Positions 1 through 6,535 of a DNA stretch of 8,814 bases are shown piece by piece. The notes under the pieces are model-generated. The model was not told where the DNA came from, ran no database searches, and was given only the letters and a program-made list of their open reading frames with translations. Each line of letters begins with the position of its first letter. The stretch's first letter is position 1. The stretch is taken from positions 1 to 8,814 of the forward strand of contig CAINEG010000056.1 of NCBI GenBank assembly GCA_903847655.1, read 5' to 3'. Made by a program: the position numbers and the translations under genes. This stretch comes from an uncultured Bacteroidota bacterium (lineage in GTDB: Bacteria; Bacteroidota; Bacteroidia; Chitinophagales; Chitinophagaceae).

Positions 1-123
1 ACAAGAGAGATTATGGAAATTTGGAAAGCCAATCCAGCTATTCCAGATATGCGTTCCGCAGCATATGTATGTGCTATTAATAAAGTGGGAACTTCTTATG
101 CTGAATTAGGTATCTTCCCTTAG
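1..123 (+). CDS. C-terminal end of a Glu/Leu/Phe/Val dehydrogenase (probably glutamate dehydrogenase), 5' truncated by the window
   Basis: An open frame enters at base 1 and gives 40 residues before a TAG at 121-123. A second in-frame TAG follows directly at 124-126. The tail contains MRSAAYVCAINKV followed by a Y..LGIFP ending. This resembles the last helix of hexameric amino-acid dehydrogenases, where an A-A-Y/F-x-x-A-I-x-K-V helix precedes a short Gly-containing C-terminus. Family members oxidatively deaminate glutamate (or leucine, phenylalanine or valine) to the 2-oxo acid with NAD(P)+ in the cytosol. The catalytic lysine, the Rossmann fold and the residues that set substrate choice lie outside the window. 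The exact substrate is therefore an inference from the tail and from how common GdhA is in Bacteroidota. The gene converges with the nuclease-fold gene at 143-577, with 19 bases between the stops. Confidence 0.68.
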   Translation, partial: TREIMEIWKANPAIPDMRSAAYVCAINKVGTSYAELGIFP

Positions 124-142
124 TAGGGCGGTAGAAATATTT

Positions 143-577
143 TTATAAGTAATCGGGGAAATTTTGCATGGCTTGCATTTTCCCCGATGCTATTTTAGCA
201 CCCATCGTTTCATGTCCATTGCTTATAAATAAATACTGCGCCGTTAAAACTTGTTGGTATTGTAAAATTTGCTCCATTGTTTTTTCTTTTAAGGCCACCT
301 TGGCTTCCTTACATTCAATAATCATCCAAGGCAAATCATTTTTATAAACCACTATATCAAATCGTTTGGATAATTCGCCTAATTTAATTTCTTTTTCTAC
401 TGCAATTAAACTAGCTGGATAGCTGACAGTTTGAACAAGGTATTGTAATAGGTTTTGTCTTACCCATTCTTCGGGCGTAAGCAGTACCCAAATTTTTCTA
501 AAGGGGTCAAATATTTGATCCTTGCCATCAATGGCTTTTATTTTACAAGGGTAGCTGGGATAATTCAGGTCTATCAT
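143..577 (-). CDS. Stand-alone type I restriction R-subunit N-terminal (HsdR-N, PD-(D/E)XK) domain protein
   Basis: This 144-residue protein is a single nuclease-like fold. Residues 22-38 (IFDPFRKIWVLLTPEEW) and the following VRQ and YP-x-SLI-x-VEKEIK segments match the N-terminal region of HsdR-type proteins common in Bacteroidota. The PD-(D/E)XK core is visible: possible helix Glu61/Glu63, Asp74 in KRFDIVVY, then Glu88-x-Lys90 in IIECKE. A Q103-x3-Y107 pair follows, like the QxxxY motif of RecB-type nucleases. So the catalytic residues look intact. There is no helicase motor, HsdM or HsdS nearby, and the length is only that of the domain, so it is not a working type I restriction subunit. 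Its role is unknown; DNA repair or nucleic-acid processing is inference. The ATG at 577 is the only plausible start. It is divergent from amn, and its last codons form the hairpin at 152-188. Confidence 0.8.
   Translation of the reverse strand: MIDLNYPSYPCKIKAIDGKDQIFDPFRKIWVLLTPEEWVRQNLLQYLVQTVSYPASLIAVEKEIKLGELSKRFDIVVYKNDLPWMIIECKEAKVALKEKTMEQILQYQQVLTAQYLFISNGHETMGAKIASGKMQAMQNFPDYL
152..188 (+). terminator. Hairpin at the convergent gene ends, candidate transcription terminator
   Basis: Bases 152-161 (ATCGGGGAAA) pair perfectly with 179-188 (TTTCCCCGAT). Inside the loop TGCA at 165-168 can pair with TGCA at 174-177 around a 5-base loop. A second small palindrome, TGCTA-TTT-TAGCA, abuts it at 188-200. 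The position suits an end for the dehydrogenase transcript, which stops at 123. The arms lie inside the coding end of the minus-strand gene (its residues 131-142). Neither strand shows a proper run of U after the stem, so this is not a textbook intrinsic terminator. Confidence 0.38.
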
Positions 578-614
578 TTAGATTAAAATTCGTAGTTTTA
601 TATAATACTTCGTC

Positions 615-622
615 CAAAGATA
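615..622 (-). promoter_or_regulatory. Putative Bacteroidota -7 promoter element for the HsdR-N domain gene
   Basis: Read on the minus strand this is TATCTTTG, an exact match to the TAnnTTTG element used by the Bacteroidota primary sigma factor. It sits 38 bases upstream of the ATG at 577, which would leave a leader of about 30 bases. No clear TTG -33 element is present 17-23 bases further upstream, so this rests on one motif only. Confidence 0.3.
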
Positions 623-650
623 AGTAGGAGAAACCTTAAAATTCGATTGT

Positions 651-1421
651 ATGAAAACAAAAGAAGAAATCGTAGAGAATTGGTTACCAAGGTATACGGG
701 GGCAAGCTTAGACCAATTAGGTCGCTTTGTACTACTCACCAACTTTAGCAATTACGTAAACATGTTTGCCGAAATGCATAAAGTAGAAGTAGTTGGCAAA
801 GATAAGCCCATGCAGTGCGCAACGGCTGATGGCATTACCATTATTAATTTTGGCATGGGTAGTCCGGGTGCTGCCACCATTATGGATTTATTAACAGCCA
901 TTCAACCAGAAGCTGTTTTGTTTTTAGGAAAATGTGGTGGTTTAAAAAAGAGAAATAAAATAGGCGACTTAATCTTACCTATTGCAGCCATAAGAGGAGA
1001 GGGTACATCCAACGATTACTTTCCACCAGAAGTGCCTGCCTTACCTGCCTTCGCATTACAAAAAGCAATTTCTACCACCATTAGAGATAACGGTGTAGAT
1101 TATTGGACGGGTACTGTGTATACGACTAATAGAAGAGTTTGGGAGCATGATGAAAAATTCAAAGAATATTTAACTGATATCAGAGCTTACGCCATTGATA
1201 TGGAAACGGCTACTATTTTCACTGTAGGCTTTTACAATAAAATTCCTACAGGGGCTTTATTATTAGTCAGCGATTCTCCCATGGTACCAGAGGGGGTGAA
1301 AACAGAAGCCAGCGATTCAAAAGTAACTGCGCAATTTGTACAAAGACATTTGAATATTGGAATAGAATCTTTGAAGCAACTTATTAATAACGGACAAACT
1401 GTTCGTCACCTGCAGTTTTAG
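651..1421 (+). CDS. amn: AMP nucleosidase, short form
   Basis: The enzyme hydrolyses AMP to adenine and ribose 5-phosphate in the cytosol, and so helps set adenylate levels and purine salvage. The 256 residues form one nucleoside-phosphorylase-type domain. Visible motifs are FGMGSPGAATIMDLL (67-81), the FLGKCGG turn (91-97), GEGTSNDY (116-123), TGTVYTTNRRVWE (153-165), the nucleoside-binding DMETAT segment (183-188) and SDSP (207-210). E. coli Amn is about 484 residues, with an extra N-terminal regulatory domain. The present protein lacks that domain, which is usual for the Bacteroidota version, so it is not truncated. The start is fixed by the MKTKEEIVENW N-terminus typical of the family. 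An AGGAG at 626-630 is 20 bases from the ATG, too far for normal Shine-Dalgarno use. It is probably a single-gene transcript, divergent from the HsdR-N gene and convergent with ccmB. Confidence 0.93.
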   Translation: MKTKEEIVENWLPRYTGASLDQLGRFVLLTNFSNYVNMFAEMHKVEVVGKDKPMQCATADGITIINFGMGSPGAATIMDLLTAIQPEAVLFLGKCGGLKKRNKIGDLILPIAAIRGEGTSNDYFPPEVPALPAFALQKAISTTIRDNGVDYWTGTVYTTNRRVWEHDEKFKEYLTDIRAYAIDMETATIFTVGFYNKIPTGALLLVSDSPMVPEGVKTEASDSKVTAQFVQRHLNIGIESLKQLINNGQTVRHLQF

Positions 1422-1423
1422 TC

Positions 1424-2083
1424 CTATTCCTTCCAAAGAAAAGGAAAGAGAATATAGGATAGCGCTACTATCATAATATCAAAGCCGCATAATAAACCTA
1501 CTAATTGAGGTAGTCCATTTTGCACCACATCCGCAAAAGCGATATTGGCAATTTTCATCAATAACATTAATTGAGGAATAATTAAAGGGAAACCAAGTAT
1601 GGCCATGATGGCTGATGGTTGCTGTGCCTTAGAAGCAATGGCTGCTAAAAAACTAAAGACCAAGCTTAAGCTAATTCCACCCAAACAACTCATGCCAAAA
1701 AATAAAAGTGCATGTTCTAGTGGGTTGCCTAACAATAAAATGAATAATAGTAAACTTAGGCCACTCATCAAGCACATGAGTAAACTATTATAAATTAATT
1801 TAGAGAAAATAAAATCTACAGGATGGACAATGGTATAAAAATAAAGCATGCGTCCTCTACCTTCTTGTAAAAAACTTCGAGCCACCGTATTGATACAAAT
1901 AAATAAAAGGGTCACCCAAAAAAGGCCATTCCAAACCCTATCATCAGGCTGGCCCATGGTTAAGTAAATAACAAAAGTAGTTGAGGCTATGTATAATAAG
2001 ATGCCAAAAAAAGTATATTGTTGCCTAAACTCTAGCAAAGCATCTTTTTTGAATAGGGTATATATGGATTTAATGGAGTTCAT
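1424..2083 (-). CDS. ccmB: CcmB, haem exporter / cytochrome c biogenesis membrane subunit
   Basis: CcmB is the inner-membrane permease that works with the ATPase CcmA and with CcmC in haem delivery for cytochrome c maturation. The 219 residues match the usual family length. An amphipathic N-terminus carries the conserved KDALLEFR segment (13-20). Six hydrophobic stretches follow at about 24-42, 52-68, 96-118, 125-149, 157-177 and 197-214. The loop RSFLQEGRGRM (69-79) and the VHPVD region (86-90) after helix 2 also fit CcmB. There is no signal peptide. The ATG at 2083 overlaps the tdk stop by one base (TAATG), so translation is probably coupled to tdk. No ccmA, ccmC or ccmE lies in the window, so its partners must be elsewhere. 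The functional link to tdk is not obvious and may only be shared transcription. Confidence 0.88.
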   Translation of the reverse strand: MNSIKSIYTLFKKDALLEFRQQYTFFGILLYIASTTFVIYLTMGQPDDRVWNGLFWVTLLFICINTVARSFLQEGRGRMLYFYTIVHPVDFIFSKLIYNSLLMCLMSGLSLLLFILLLGNPLEHALLFFGMSCLGGISLSLVFSFLAAIASKAQQPSAIMAILGFPLIIPQLMLLMKIANIAFADVVQNGLPQLVGLLCGFDIMIVALSYILFPFLWKE

Positions 2084-2085
2084 TA
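2081..2085 (-). promoter_or_regulatory. TAATG stop/start overlap joining tdk to ccmB
   Basis: On the minus strand the tdk stop TAA (2085-2083) shares its last base with the ccmB ATG (2083-2081). This geometry allows a terminating ribosome to restart, and it decides the ccmB start because no other in-frame ATG gives the conserved N-terminus. The same TAATG layout occurs at the uxs/rfbD junction on the other strand. Confidence 0.7.
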
Positions 2086-2646
2086 TTTACTGGCACAAAT
2101 TCTACAACGGGGTTCGTAATTATTTTTTTCTCCCAGTACCACCGTACCTGCTTCATTACTGGTTCTGTAGGAAATATTGGCTAAATGCCCACACTTTACA
2201 CAGATAGCATGTAGTTTGGTAATAAAGTCTGCGATGGCTAACAATTGTGGCATGGGTCCAAAAGGGTTGCCTAAATAATCCATGTCAAGTCCTGCCACAA
2301 TCACTCTTTTACCTTGCATCATTAAAGTTTCACATACTTTAATAATCCCTGCATCAAAAAATTGTGCTTCGTCAATACCAATGACATCCGCCTCTTTGGC
2401 CAAGGCTAAAATTTCATTGGAATCAAGAACTGCAATAGAATCAATAGAATTGGCGTCGTGACTGACTACTTTATTCACATCAAAACGAGTATCTGTGGCA
2501 GGTTTGTATATTTCAACTTTAAGGTTCGCGATTTTAGCTCTTTTTAATCTTCGGATTAGTTCTTCAGTTTTACCACTAAACATGCTTCCCCCAATGACTT
2601 CAATCCAGCCTCTTCTTTCTCCTGTAATATTTTGTTCAATAAACAT
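2083..2646 (-). CDS. tdk: Thymidine kinase (class II, TK1-like)
   Basis: The enzyme phosphorylates thymidine to dTMP with ATP in pyrimidine salvage. The 187 residues contain a P-loop, GGSMFSGKT (19-27), the Walker-B-like DEAQFF (92-97) with catalytic base Glu93, and the GLDMDYLG segment (119-126). The zinc-binding lasso domain has four cysteines at 149, 152, 181 and 184 (CVKC and CRIC). The thymidine-contacting YRTSNEAG region and YEPR lie between and before them. All key residues are present, and the length is normal for bacterial TK1-type enzymes, which act as tetramers. Start: ATG at 2646; the first 14 residues are a short family-variable extension. It lies 56 bases after waaA and overlaps ccmB by one base. 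A candidate -7 element lies at 2688-2695. Confidence 0.96.
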   Translation of the reverse strand: MFIEQNITGERRGWIEVIGGSMFSGKTEELIRRLKRAKIANLKVEIYKPATDTRFDVNKVVSHDANSIDSIAVLDSNEILALAKEADVIGIDEAQFFDAGIIKVCETLMMQGKRVIVAGLDMDYLGNPFGPMPQLLAIADFITKLHAICVKCGHLANISYRTSNEAGTVVLGEKNNYEPRCRICASK

Positions 2647-2687
2647 ATCCTGTACTTAATTATTATTATATCAATAAGCTTGATGCT

Positions 2688-2695
2688 CAAAAGTA
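2688..2695 (-). promoter_or_regulatory. Putative Bacteroidota -7 promoter element for tdk-ccmB
   Basis: The minus strand reads TACTTTTG here, fitting TAnnTTTG, 41 bases upstream of the tdk ATG. No TTG is found at the -33 distance, which falls inside the end of waaA. It could let tdk-ccmB be transcribed apart from waaA; readthrough from waaA is equally possible because no terminator is evident in the 56-base gap. Confidence 0.25.
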
Positions 2696-2702
2696 AACAA
2701 TC

Positions 2703-3950
2703 CTAGGGTAATAGTTGCTGGTCTTTAATAAATTGAATTGTTTTATGGGTAGCCCCTGCATTTTTAGTAATAAAATTTTTGGCATGAACAGCGGCTTCCT
2801 TGTATTTTTCTTCATTGGAAATCAATGCTTGTGCAAGTACGATCAATTCATTGGCAGATTTTATTTTAAAACCACCGCCTGCCTTCCTCAATCCAACTGC
2901 TTCGATGTATTTTTCATCTTTTTCGCCCCATATTACTGGTTGTCCAAAAGCGGCTGGCTCCAAAACATTATGCACCCCCTCTTTCCCAAAACCGCCACCC
3001 ACATAACTCATAAATGCGTATTGGTATAAATTTCTTAGTAGTCCAATTTGATCAATGATAATAATTGTCGGCAATGTAAAATGCTGATTAGAATTTTGCA
3101 ATGCGGTTAAGGTAATGGCAGTAGGAAAATAAGTTTTGCATTCATCTATTGCATTTGAATCTACATGATGTGGTACAATGATCCAATTTATTTTTTGTAA
3201 ACTTTTGGATGCATTGGCTAATAAGGCATGGTCTTCCTTCCATGTACTGCCTGCAATAATTATTTTATTTTGGTTTAATTTTTGAATCCAATCAAACTTA
3301 GTGATAGCAGCAGCAGTTCGAACCACTCTATCAAATCTTGTATCTCCAGTAATTTCAACTTTTAAATTTGGGCCAATACTTTTTATTAAGTCAAAAGAGG
3401 TTTTGTCTTGTACCAATATACTTGTAAATAAAGACAATATTTTTTTATAAAAAACTCCATAGAATTGAAAGAAAATTTGACCTGGTCTAAAAATAGCCGA
3501 AACCAATAGGGTGGGAATATGTTGATCCTTGGCTTCTTGTAAATAGTGATACCAAAATTCATATTTAACAAATACAATTAATTTGGGTTGTACCATTTGT
3601 ATAAATCGTGCAGCATTGTTGGCGCTATCAAAAGGTAAGTAGGTAATAAAATCAACCGCAGGATCATTTTTTCGGTACAGGTAGCCAGAAGGTGAAAAGA
3701 AAGTCAGCCAAATTTGATGATCGGGGTAACTGCTTTTTAAGTTTTCAATAATGGGCAATCCTTGTTCAAATTCACCGTAAGAAGCACAATGTATCCAGAT
3801 TATGGGTTGCTTGATTTTAGGGACGAATTGATTGATTTGATCCCAAACCTCATTTTGTCCCATCAGCCATTGTTTGGCCTTTGCATTAAATGGGCTAATG
3901 CAACGAGCAATCAGAGGATACAACCATAAAAAGACTTTGTACAAATACAT
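2703..3950 (-). CDS. waaA: 3-deoxy-D-manno-octulosonic acid (Kdo) transferase, GT30 family
   Basis: WaaA (KdtA) moves Kdo from CMP-Kdo onto the lipid A precursor at the inner face of the cytoplasmic membrane, linking lipid A to the LPS core. From the ATG at 3950 it is 415 residues, normal for the family. An N-terminal hydrophobic segment (about 3-20) is followed by IHCASYGEFEQG (53-64). Its Glu60 is the expected catalytic base and has the same number as in the E. coli enzyme. Further motifs are the VKYEFW strand (128-133), GDTRFDRV (202-209), IAGSTWKEDH (232-241), IVPHH (258-262), and the sugar-nucleotide site GGGFG...HNVLEPAAFGQP (318-338). A longer frame exists upstream to a TTG at 3977 (424 residues), but the ATG fits family N-termini better. 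It is divergent from the nucleotide-sugar operon and shares its envelope theme. Confidence 0.93.
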   Translation of the reverse strand: MYLYKVFLWLYPLIARCISPFNAKAKQWLMGQNEVWDQINQFVPKIKQPIIWIHCASYGEFEQGLPIIENLKSSYPDHQIWLTFFSPSGYLYRKNDPAVDFITYLPFDSANNAARFIQMVQPKLIVFVKYEFWYHYLQEAKDQHIPTLLVSAIFRPGQIFFQFYGVFYKKILSLFTSILVQDKTSFDLIKSIGPNLKVEITGDTRFDRVVRTAAAITKFDWIQKLNQNKIIIAGSTWKEDHALLANASKSLQKINWIIVPHHVDSNAIDECKTYFPTAITLTALQNSNQHFTLPTIIIIDQIGLLRNLYQYAFMSYVGGGFGKEGVHNVLEPAAFGQPVIWGEKDEKYIEAVGLRKAGGGFKIKSANELIVLAQALISNEEKYKEAAVHAKNFITKNAGATHKTIQFIKDQQLLP

Positions 3951-3967
3951 GGGGCTATTTCTTAAGA

Positions 3968-4001
3968 CAAAAATCAATAAAAAATAGCATATCTATTCAA
4001 A
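3968..4001 (-). promoter_or_regulatory. Candidate waaA promoter (TTTG -33, 22-base spacer, near-consensus -7)
   Basis: On the minus strand TTTG (4001-3998) is followed after 22 bases by GATTTTTG (3975-3968), one mismatch from TAnnTTTG. The implied transcription start near 3961 would lie downstream of the TTG at 3977 and about 10 bases before the ATG at 3950. This agrees with the ATG as start. Confidence 0.3.
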
Positions 4002-4056
4002 TTGTTTTGGAACAGCTTATATGGGTCAGAAATGGACCGAATTAGCCATTTTATTG

Positions 4057-4064
4057 TAAATTTG
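4057..4064 (+). promoter_or_regulatory. Putative -7 element of the nucleotide-sugar operon promoter
   Basis: TAAATTTG is an exact TAnnTTTG match in the waaA/aminotransferase intergenic region. The best -33 candidate is only a partial TGG at 4033-4035, 21 bases upstream. Initiation a few bases downstream (around 4070) would leave a leader of only about 9 bases before the ATG at 4079. No other consensus match lies between the divergent genes on this strand. Confidence 0.4.
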
Positions 4065-4078
4065 CACAAATTCAAAGG

Positions 4079-5206
4079 ATGCGAAAAATTCAAATGGTCG
4101 ATACTAAAAATCAGTATTTGGCCATCCAGTCAGAAGTAGACCAAGCCATTCAGGAAGTTTTAGACAGTGCTGCCTACATCAATGGTAAGGCCGTAAAAGA
4201 TTTCACTCAAAATTTAGCCACTTATTTGGGATCAACATATGTGATTCCTTGTGCCAATGGAACGGATGCATTACAAATAGCCATGATGGCCTTAGACCTA
4301 AAACCGGGCGATGAAATTATAACCCCTTCATTTACATATATCGCAACCACAGAGGTAGTGGCATTGCTTGGATTGAAACCTGTTTTCGTAGATGTAGATC
4401 CTATTACATTTTGTATGGATATTGAAAGTTTGAAAAAAGCAATTACGCCTAAATCAAAAGTGATTGTGCCTGTACATTTATATGGCCATGCAGCACCCAT
4501 GGAAGAAATTATGGAAATTGCTAAGGCAAATAATTTATTGGTGATTGAAGACAATGCACAAGCCATTGGATGTGATTATACTTTCTCCAATGGAGCCACA
4601 AAAAAAACAGGAACCATTGGACATATTGGAGCCACTTCATTTTATCCTAGTAAAAACCTGGGGGCCTTTGGAGATGGAGGTGCTTTGTTTACGAATGATA
4701 AAGTATTGGCAGATAAAATGAGTATGATTGCAAACCATGGACAGTCTGCAAGGTATTATCATGATTTAGTGGGATGTAATTCAAGATTAGATTCAATTCA
4801 AGCTGCTATTTTAAATATTAAATTAAAACATTTAGATAAGTACAATTCGGCTAGACAATCAGTAGCTAAATATTATACTGATGCTTTTGCCTCTACTAAA
4901 GAAATCATAACGCCATCGAACTTAAATTATAGTTCACATGTATATCATCAATATACCATACAACTAATAGGTGTAGACCGTGATAAATTCATTGCCCATT
5001 TGGCTGCTAAGGATATTCCTTGCATGATTTATTATCCGGTACCTGGTCATTTGCAAAAAATGTTTGGCGAGCAAAAAAATTTCAATTGGAATTTGCCAGT
5101 AACGGATCAATTAACTGCCTATGTATGTTCCTTGCCAGTGCATACAGAAATGGACGAGGAGCAATTGTCGTATATTGTGGAAGGTGTAAAATCTTTTTTC
5201 AAATAA
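4079..5206 (+). CDS. DegT/DnrJ/EryC1/StrS-family PLP-dependent sugar aminotransferase (WbpE-like)
   Basis: Family members transfer an amino group, usually from glutamate, to a keto sugar on a nucleotide carrier. The 375 residues show the fold-type I PLP pattern: the phosphate-binding NGTDA (60-64), SFTYIAT (84-90), the aspartate/glutamine pair in IEDNAQ (156-161) that contacts the pyridine ring, Lys192 in SFYPSKNLGAFGDGG (187-201) forming the Schiff base, the NSRLDSIQAA segment (234-243), and the YYPVPGH loop (318-324). The nearest enzymes by motif are WbpE/WlbC, which aminate C3 of UDP-GlcNAc-3-keto-uronate. ArnB-like C4 aminotransferases are the main alternative. The next two genes encode Ugd and Uxs, not the WbpA/B/D partners, so the substrate is uncertain. 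Start at 4079 keeps the family MxxIQMVDxxxQY N-terminus; no Shine-Dalgarno sequence is visible. First gene of the operon. Confidence 0.92.
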   Translation: MRKIQMVDTKNQYLAIQSEVDQAIQEVLDSAAYINGKAVKDFTQNLATYLGSTYVIPCANGTDALQIAMMALDLKPGDEIITPSFTYIATTEVVALLGLKPVFVDVDPITFCMDIESLKKAITPKSKVIVPVHLYGHAAPMEEIMEIAKANNLLVIEDNAQAIGCDYTFSNGATKKTGTIGHIGATSFYPSKNLGAFGDGGALFTNDKVLADKMSMIANHGQSARYYHDLVGCNSRLDSIQAAILNIKLKHLDKYNSARQSVAKYYTDAFASTKEIITPSNLNYSSHVYHQYTIQLIGVDRDKFIAHLAAKDIPCMIYYPVPGHLQKMFGEQKNFNWNLPVTDQLTAYVCSLPVHTEMDEEQLSYIVEGVKSFFK

Positions 5207-5216
5207 AATCATTTAA

Positions 5217-6530
5217 ATGAAAATTACAGTCGTAGGAACAGGTTATGTGGGCTTAGTAACAGGCACATGTTTTGCTGAAACAGGAAATAAAGTAAGTTGT
5301 GTCGATATTGATAAAAACAAAGTTGATAAATTTAGTGCGGGTCAGATCACTATTTATGAACCAGGCTTAGAAAAAATATTTTTAAGAAATATCAAAGAAG
5401 AGCGTTTAACCTTCACGACTCAATTAGAAACTGTTTTAGATGAAGCAGAAATTATCTTTTTGGCCTTGCCTACGCCTCCGGGTGCGGATGGCAGTGCCGA
5501 TTTAAAATATGTATTAGGTGTGGCCGATCATTTGGGAAAAATAATGAAAGGGTATAAAGTCATTGTGAATAAAAGTACCGTGCCCGTGGGTACTGCGGAT
5601 AAAGTAAAAGCGGCTATTGCCAAAAATTATAAAGGCGAATTTGATGTAGTAAGCAATCCTGAATTTTTAAGAGAAGGGGTAGCGGTGGATGATTTCATGA
5701 AACCAGATCGTGTAGTCGTAGGCACAAGATCAGAAAGAGCTAAAAAATTAATGAGTGATTTATACGCGCCCTTTGTTAGACAGGGGAATCCTGTGATATT
5801 TATGGATGAGCGTAGTTCTGAATTAACGAAGTACGCAGCCAATAGTTTTTTGGCCACCAAGATATCTTTCATGAATGAAGTGGCTCAATTGTGTGAGCGC
5901 ATGGGCGCCGATGTAGATATGGTAAGAAGAGGCATCGGATCGGATGATAGAATTGGGAAGCGTTTTTTATTCCCAGGAATAGGCTATGGAGGATCTTGTT
6001 TTCCTAAAGATGTACAAGCATTAATCATGTCTTCTGATGAAGTGAATTATGATTTTGAAATTTTGAAAGCGGTAGAAAAAGTAAACGCGCATCAAAAAAT
6101 ACATTTAGTTGAAAAAATAAAATCTTATTACAAAGGGGATTTAAAAGGCAAACATATTGCACTATGGGGTTTGGCCTTCAAGCCCAATACCGATGACATT
6201 AGAGAAGCACCAGCCTTAAGTATGATTAATGCTTTAACAGAACTAGGCGCAACAGTGACTGCTTATGATCCAGAAGCCATGCCCAATGTAAAAGCACAAA
6301 TAGGTGACAAGATAAAATATGCAGGAAGTCAGTACGAGGCATTGTCTGGAGCTGATTTTTTAATCATTGCCACAGAGTGGAGTGAGTTTAGAACCCCCGA
6401 TTTTGAAAGAATAGAAAAAGAGATTAAAAACAAAATCATTTTTGATGGTCGTAATCTTTTTGAAGTAGCTAAGATGAAAGAATTAGGATACCATTATGAA
6501 AGCATTGGCAGGGCTTCCGCCACAAAATAA
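5217..6530 (+). CDS. ugd: UDP-glucose 6-dehydrogenase
   Basis: Ugd oxidises UDP-glucose to UDP-glucuronate with two NAD+ in the cytosol. The 437 residues hold the N-terminal Rossmann motif GTGYVG (7-12) with the NAD-binding acidic VDID (29-32), the LPTPPG loop (84-89), STVPVGT (120-126), NPEFLREG (147-154), the central-helix TKYAANSF (204-211) with Lys205 and Asn209, the catalytic Cys261 in [10 protein letters not shown] (256-265), and the C-terminal UDP-binding domain with [15 protein letters not shown] (318-332). All catalytic residues are present. UDP-GlcNAc/ManNAc dehydrogenases share this architecture. UDP-glucose is favoured because the next gene is a UDP-glucuronate decarboxylase and the length and motifs fit Ugd/TuaD. 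The ATG lies 10 bases after the aminotransferase stop, with no Shine-Dalgarno sequence. Confidence 0.94.
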   Translation: MKITVVGTGYVGLVTGTCFAETGNKVSCVDIDKNKVDKFSAGQITIYEPGLEKIFLRNIKEERLTFTTQLETVLDEAEIIFLALPTPPGADGSADLKYVLGVADHLGKIMKGYKVIVNKSTVPVGTADKVKAAIAKNYKGEFDVVSNPEFLREGVAVDDFMKPDRVVVGTRSERAKKLMSDLYAPFVRQGNPVIFMDERSSELTKYAANSFLATKISFMNEVAQLCERMGADVDMVRRGIGSDDRIGKRFLFPGIGYGGSCFPKDVQALIMSSDEVNYDFEILKAVEKVNAHQKIHLVEKIKSYYKGDLKGKHIALWGLAFKPNTDDIREAPALSMINALTELGATVTAYDPEAMPNVKAQIGDKIKYAGSQYEALSGADFLIIATEWSEFRTPDFERIEKEIKNKIIFDGRNLFEVAKMKELGYHYESIGRASATK

Positions 6531-6535
6531 ATAGT

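Noticed and set aside
143..577. Remnant of a type I restriction-modification locus
   Set aside because: No methylase, specificity or helicase fragments flank it and the reading frame and active-site residues are intact, so decay of a larger locus is not supported.
1427..1446. Stem TTCCTT/AAGGAA with an 8-base loop near the amn/ccmB junction as a bidirectional terminator
   Set aside because: Only six mostly AT pairs, a long loop and no U-run on either side; such a stem is expected by chance in AT-rich DNA.
1989..2207. Small plus-strand frames opposite ccmB and tdk (1599-1793 and 1989-2207)
   Set aside because: Both lie antisense to conserved coding sequence and match no family; the real genes explain these bases.
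2670..2684. ATCAA-TAAGC-TTGAT inverted repeat in the waaA-tdk gap
   Set aside because: A five-base AT-rich stem without a U-tract is too weak for a terminator or operator claim.
2715..3029. Plus-strand open frames across the 3' half of waaA (also at 2800-3006)
   Set aside because: They are antisense to a well-supported gene, have no recognisable domain and show compositional bias expected from reverse reading.
4222..4566. 114-codon minus-strand frame inside the aminotransferase gene
   Set aside because: It is a reverse-strand shadow of the conserved PLP-binding region with no promoter or domain.
5020..5220. Plus-strand frame overlapping the end of the aminotransferase
   Set aside because: It is an out-of-frame reading; the overlapping aminotransferase frame carries the conserved C-terminus.
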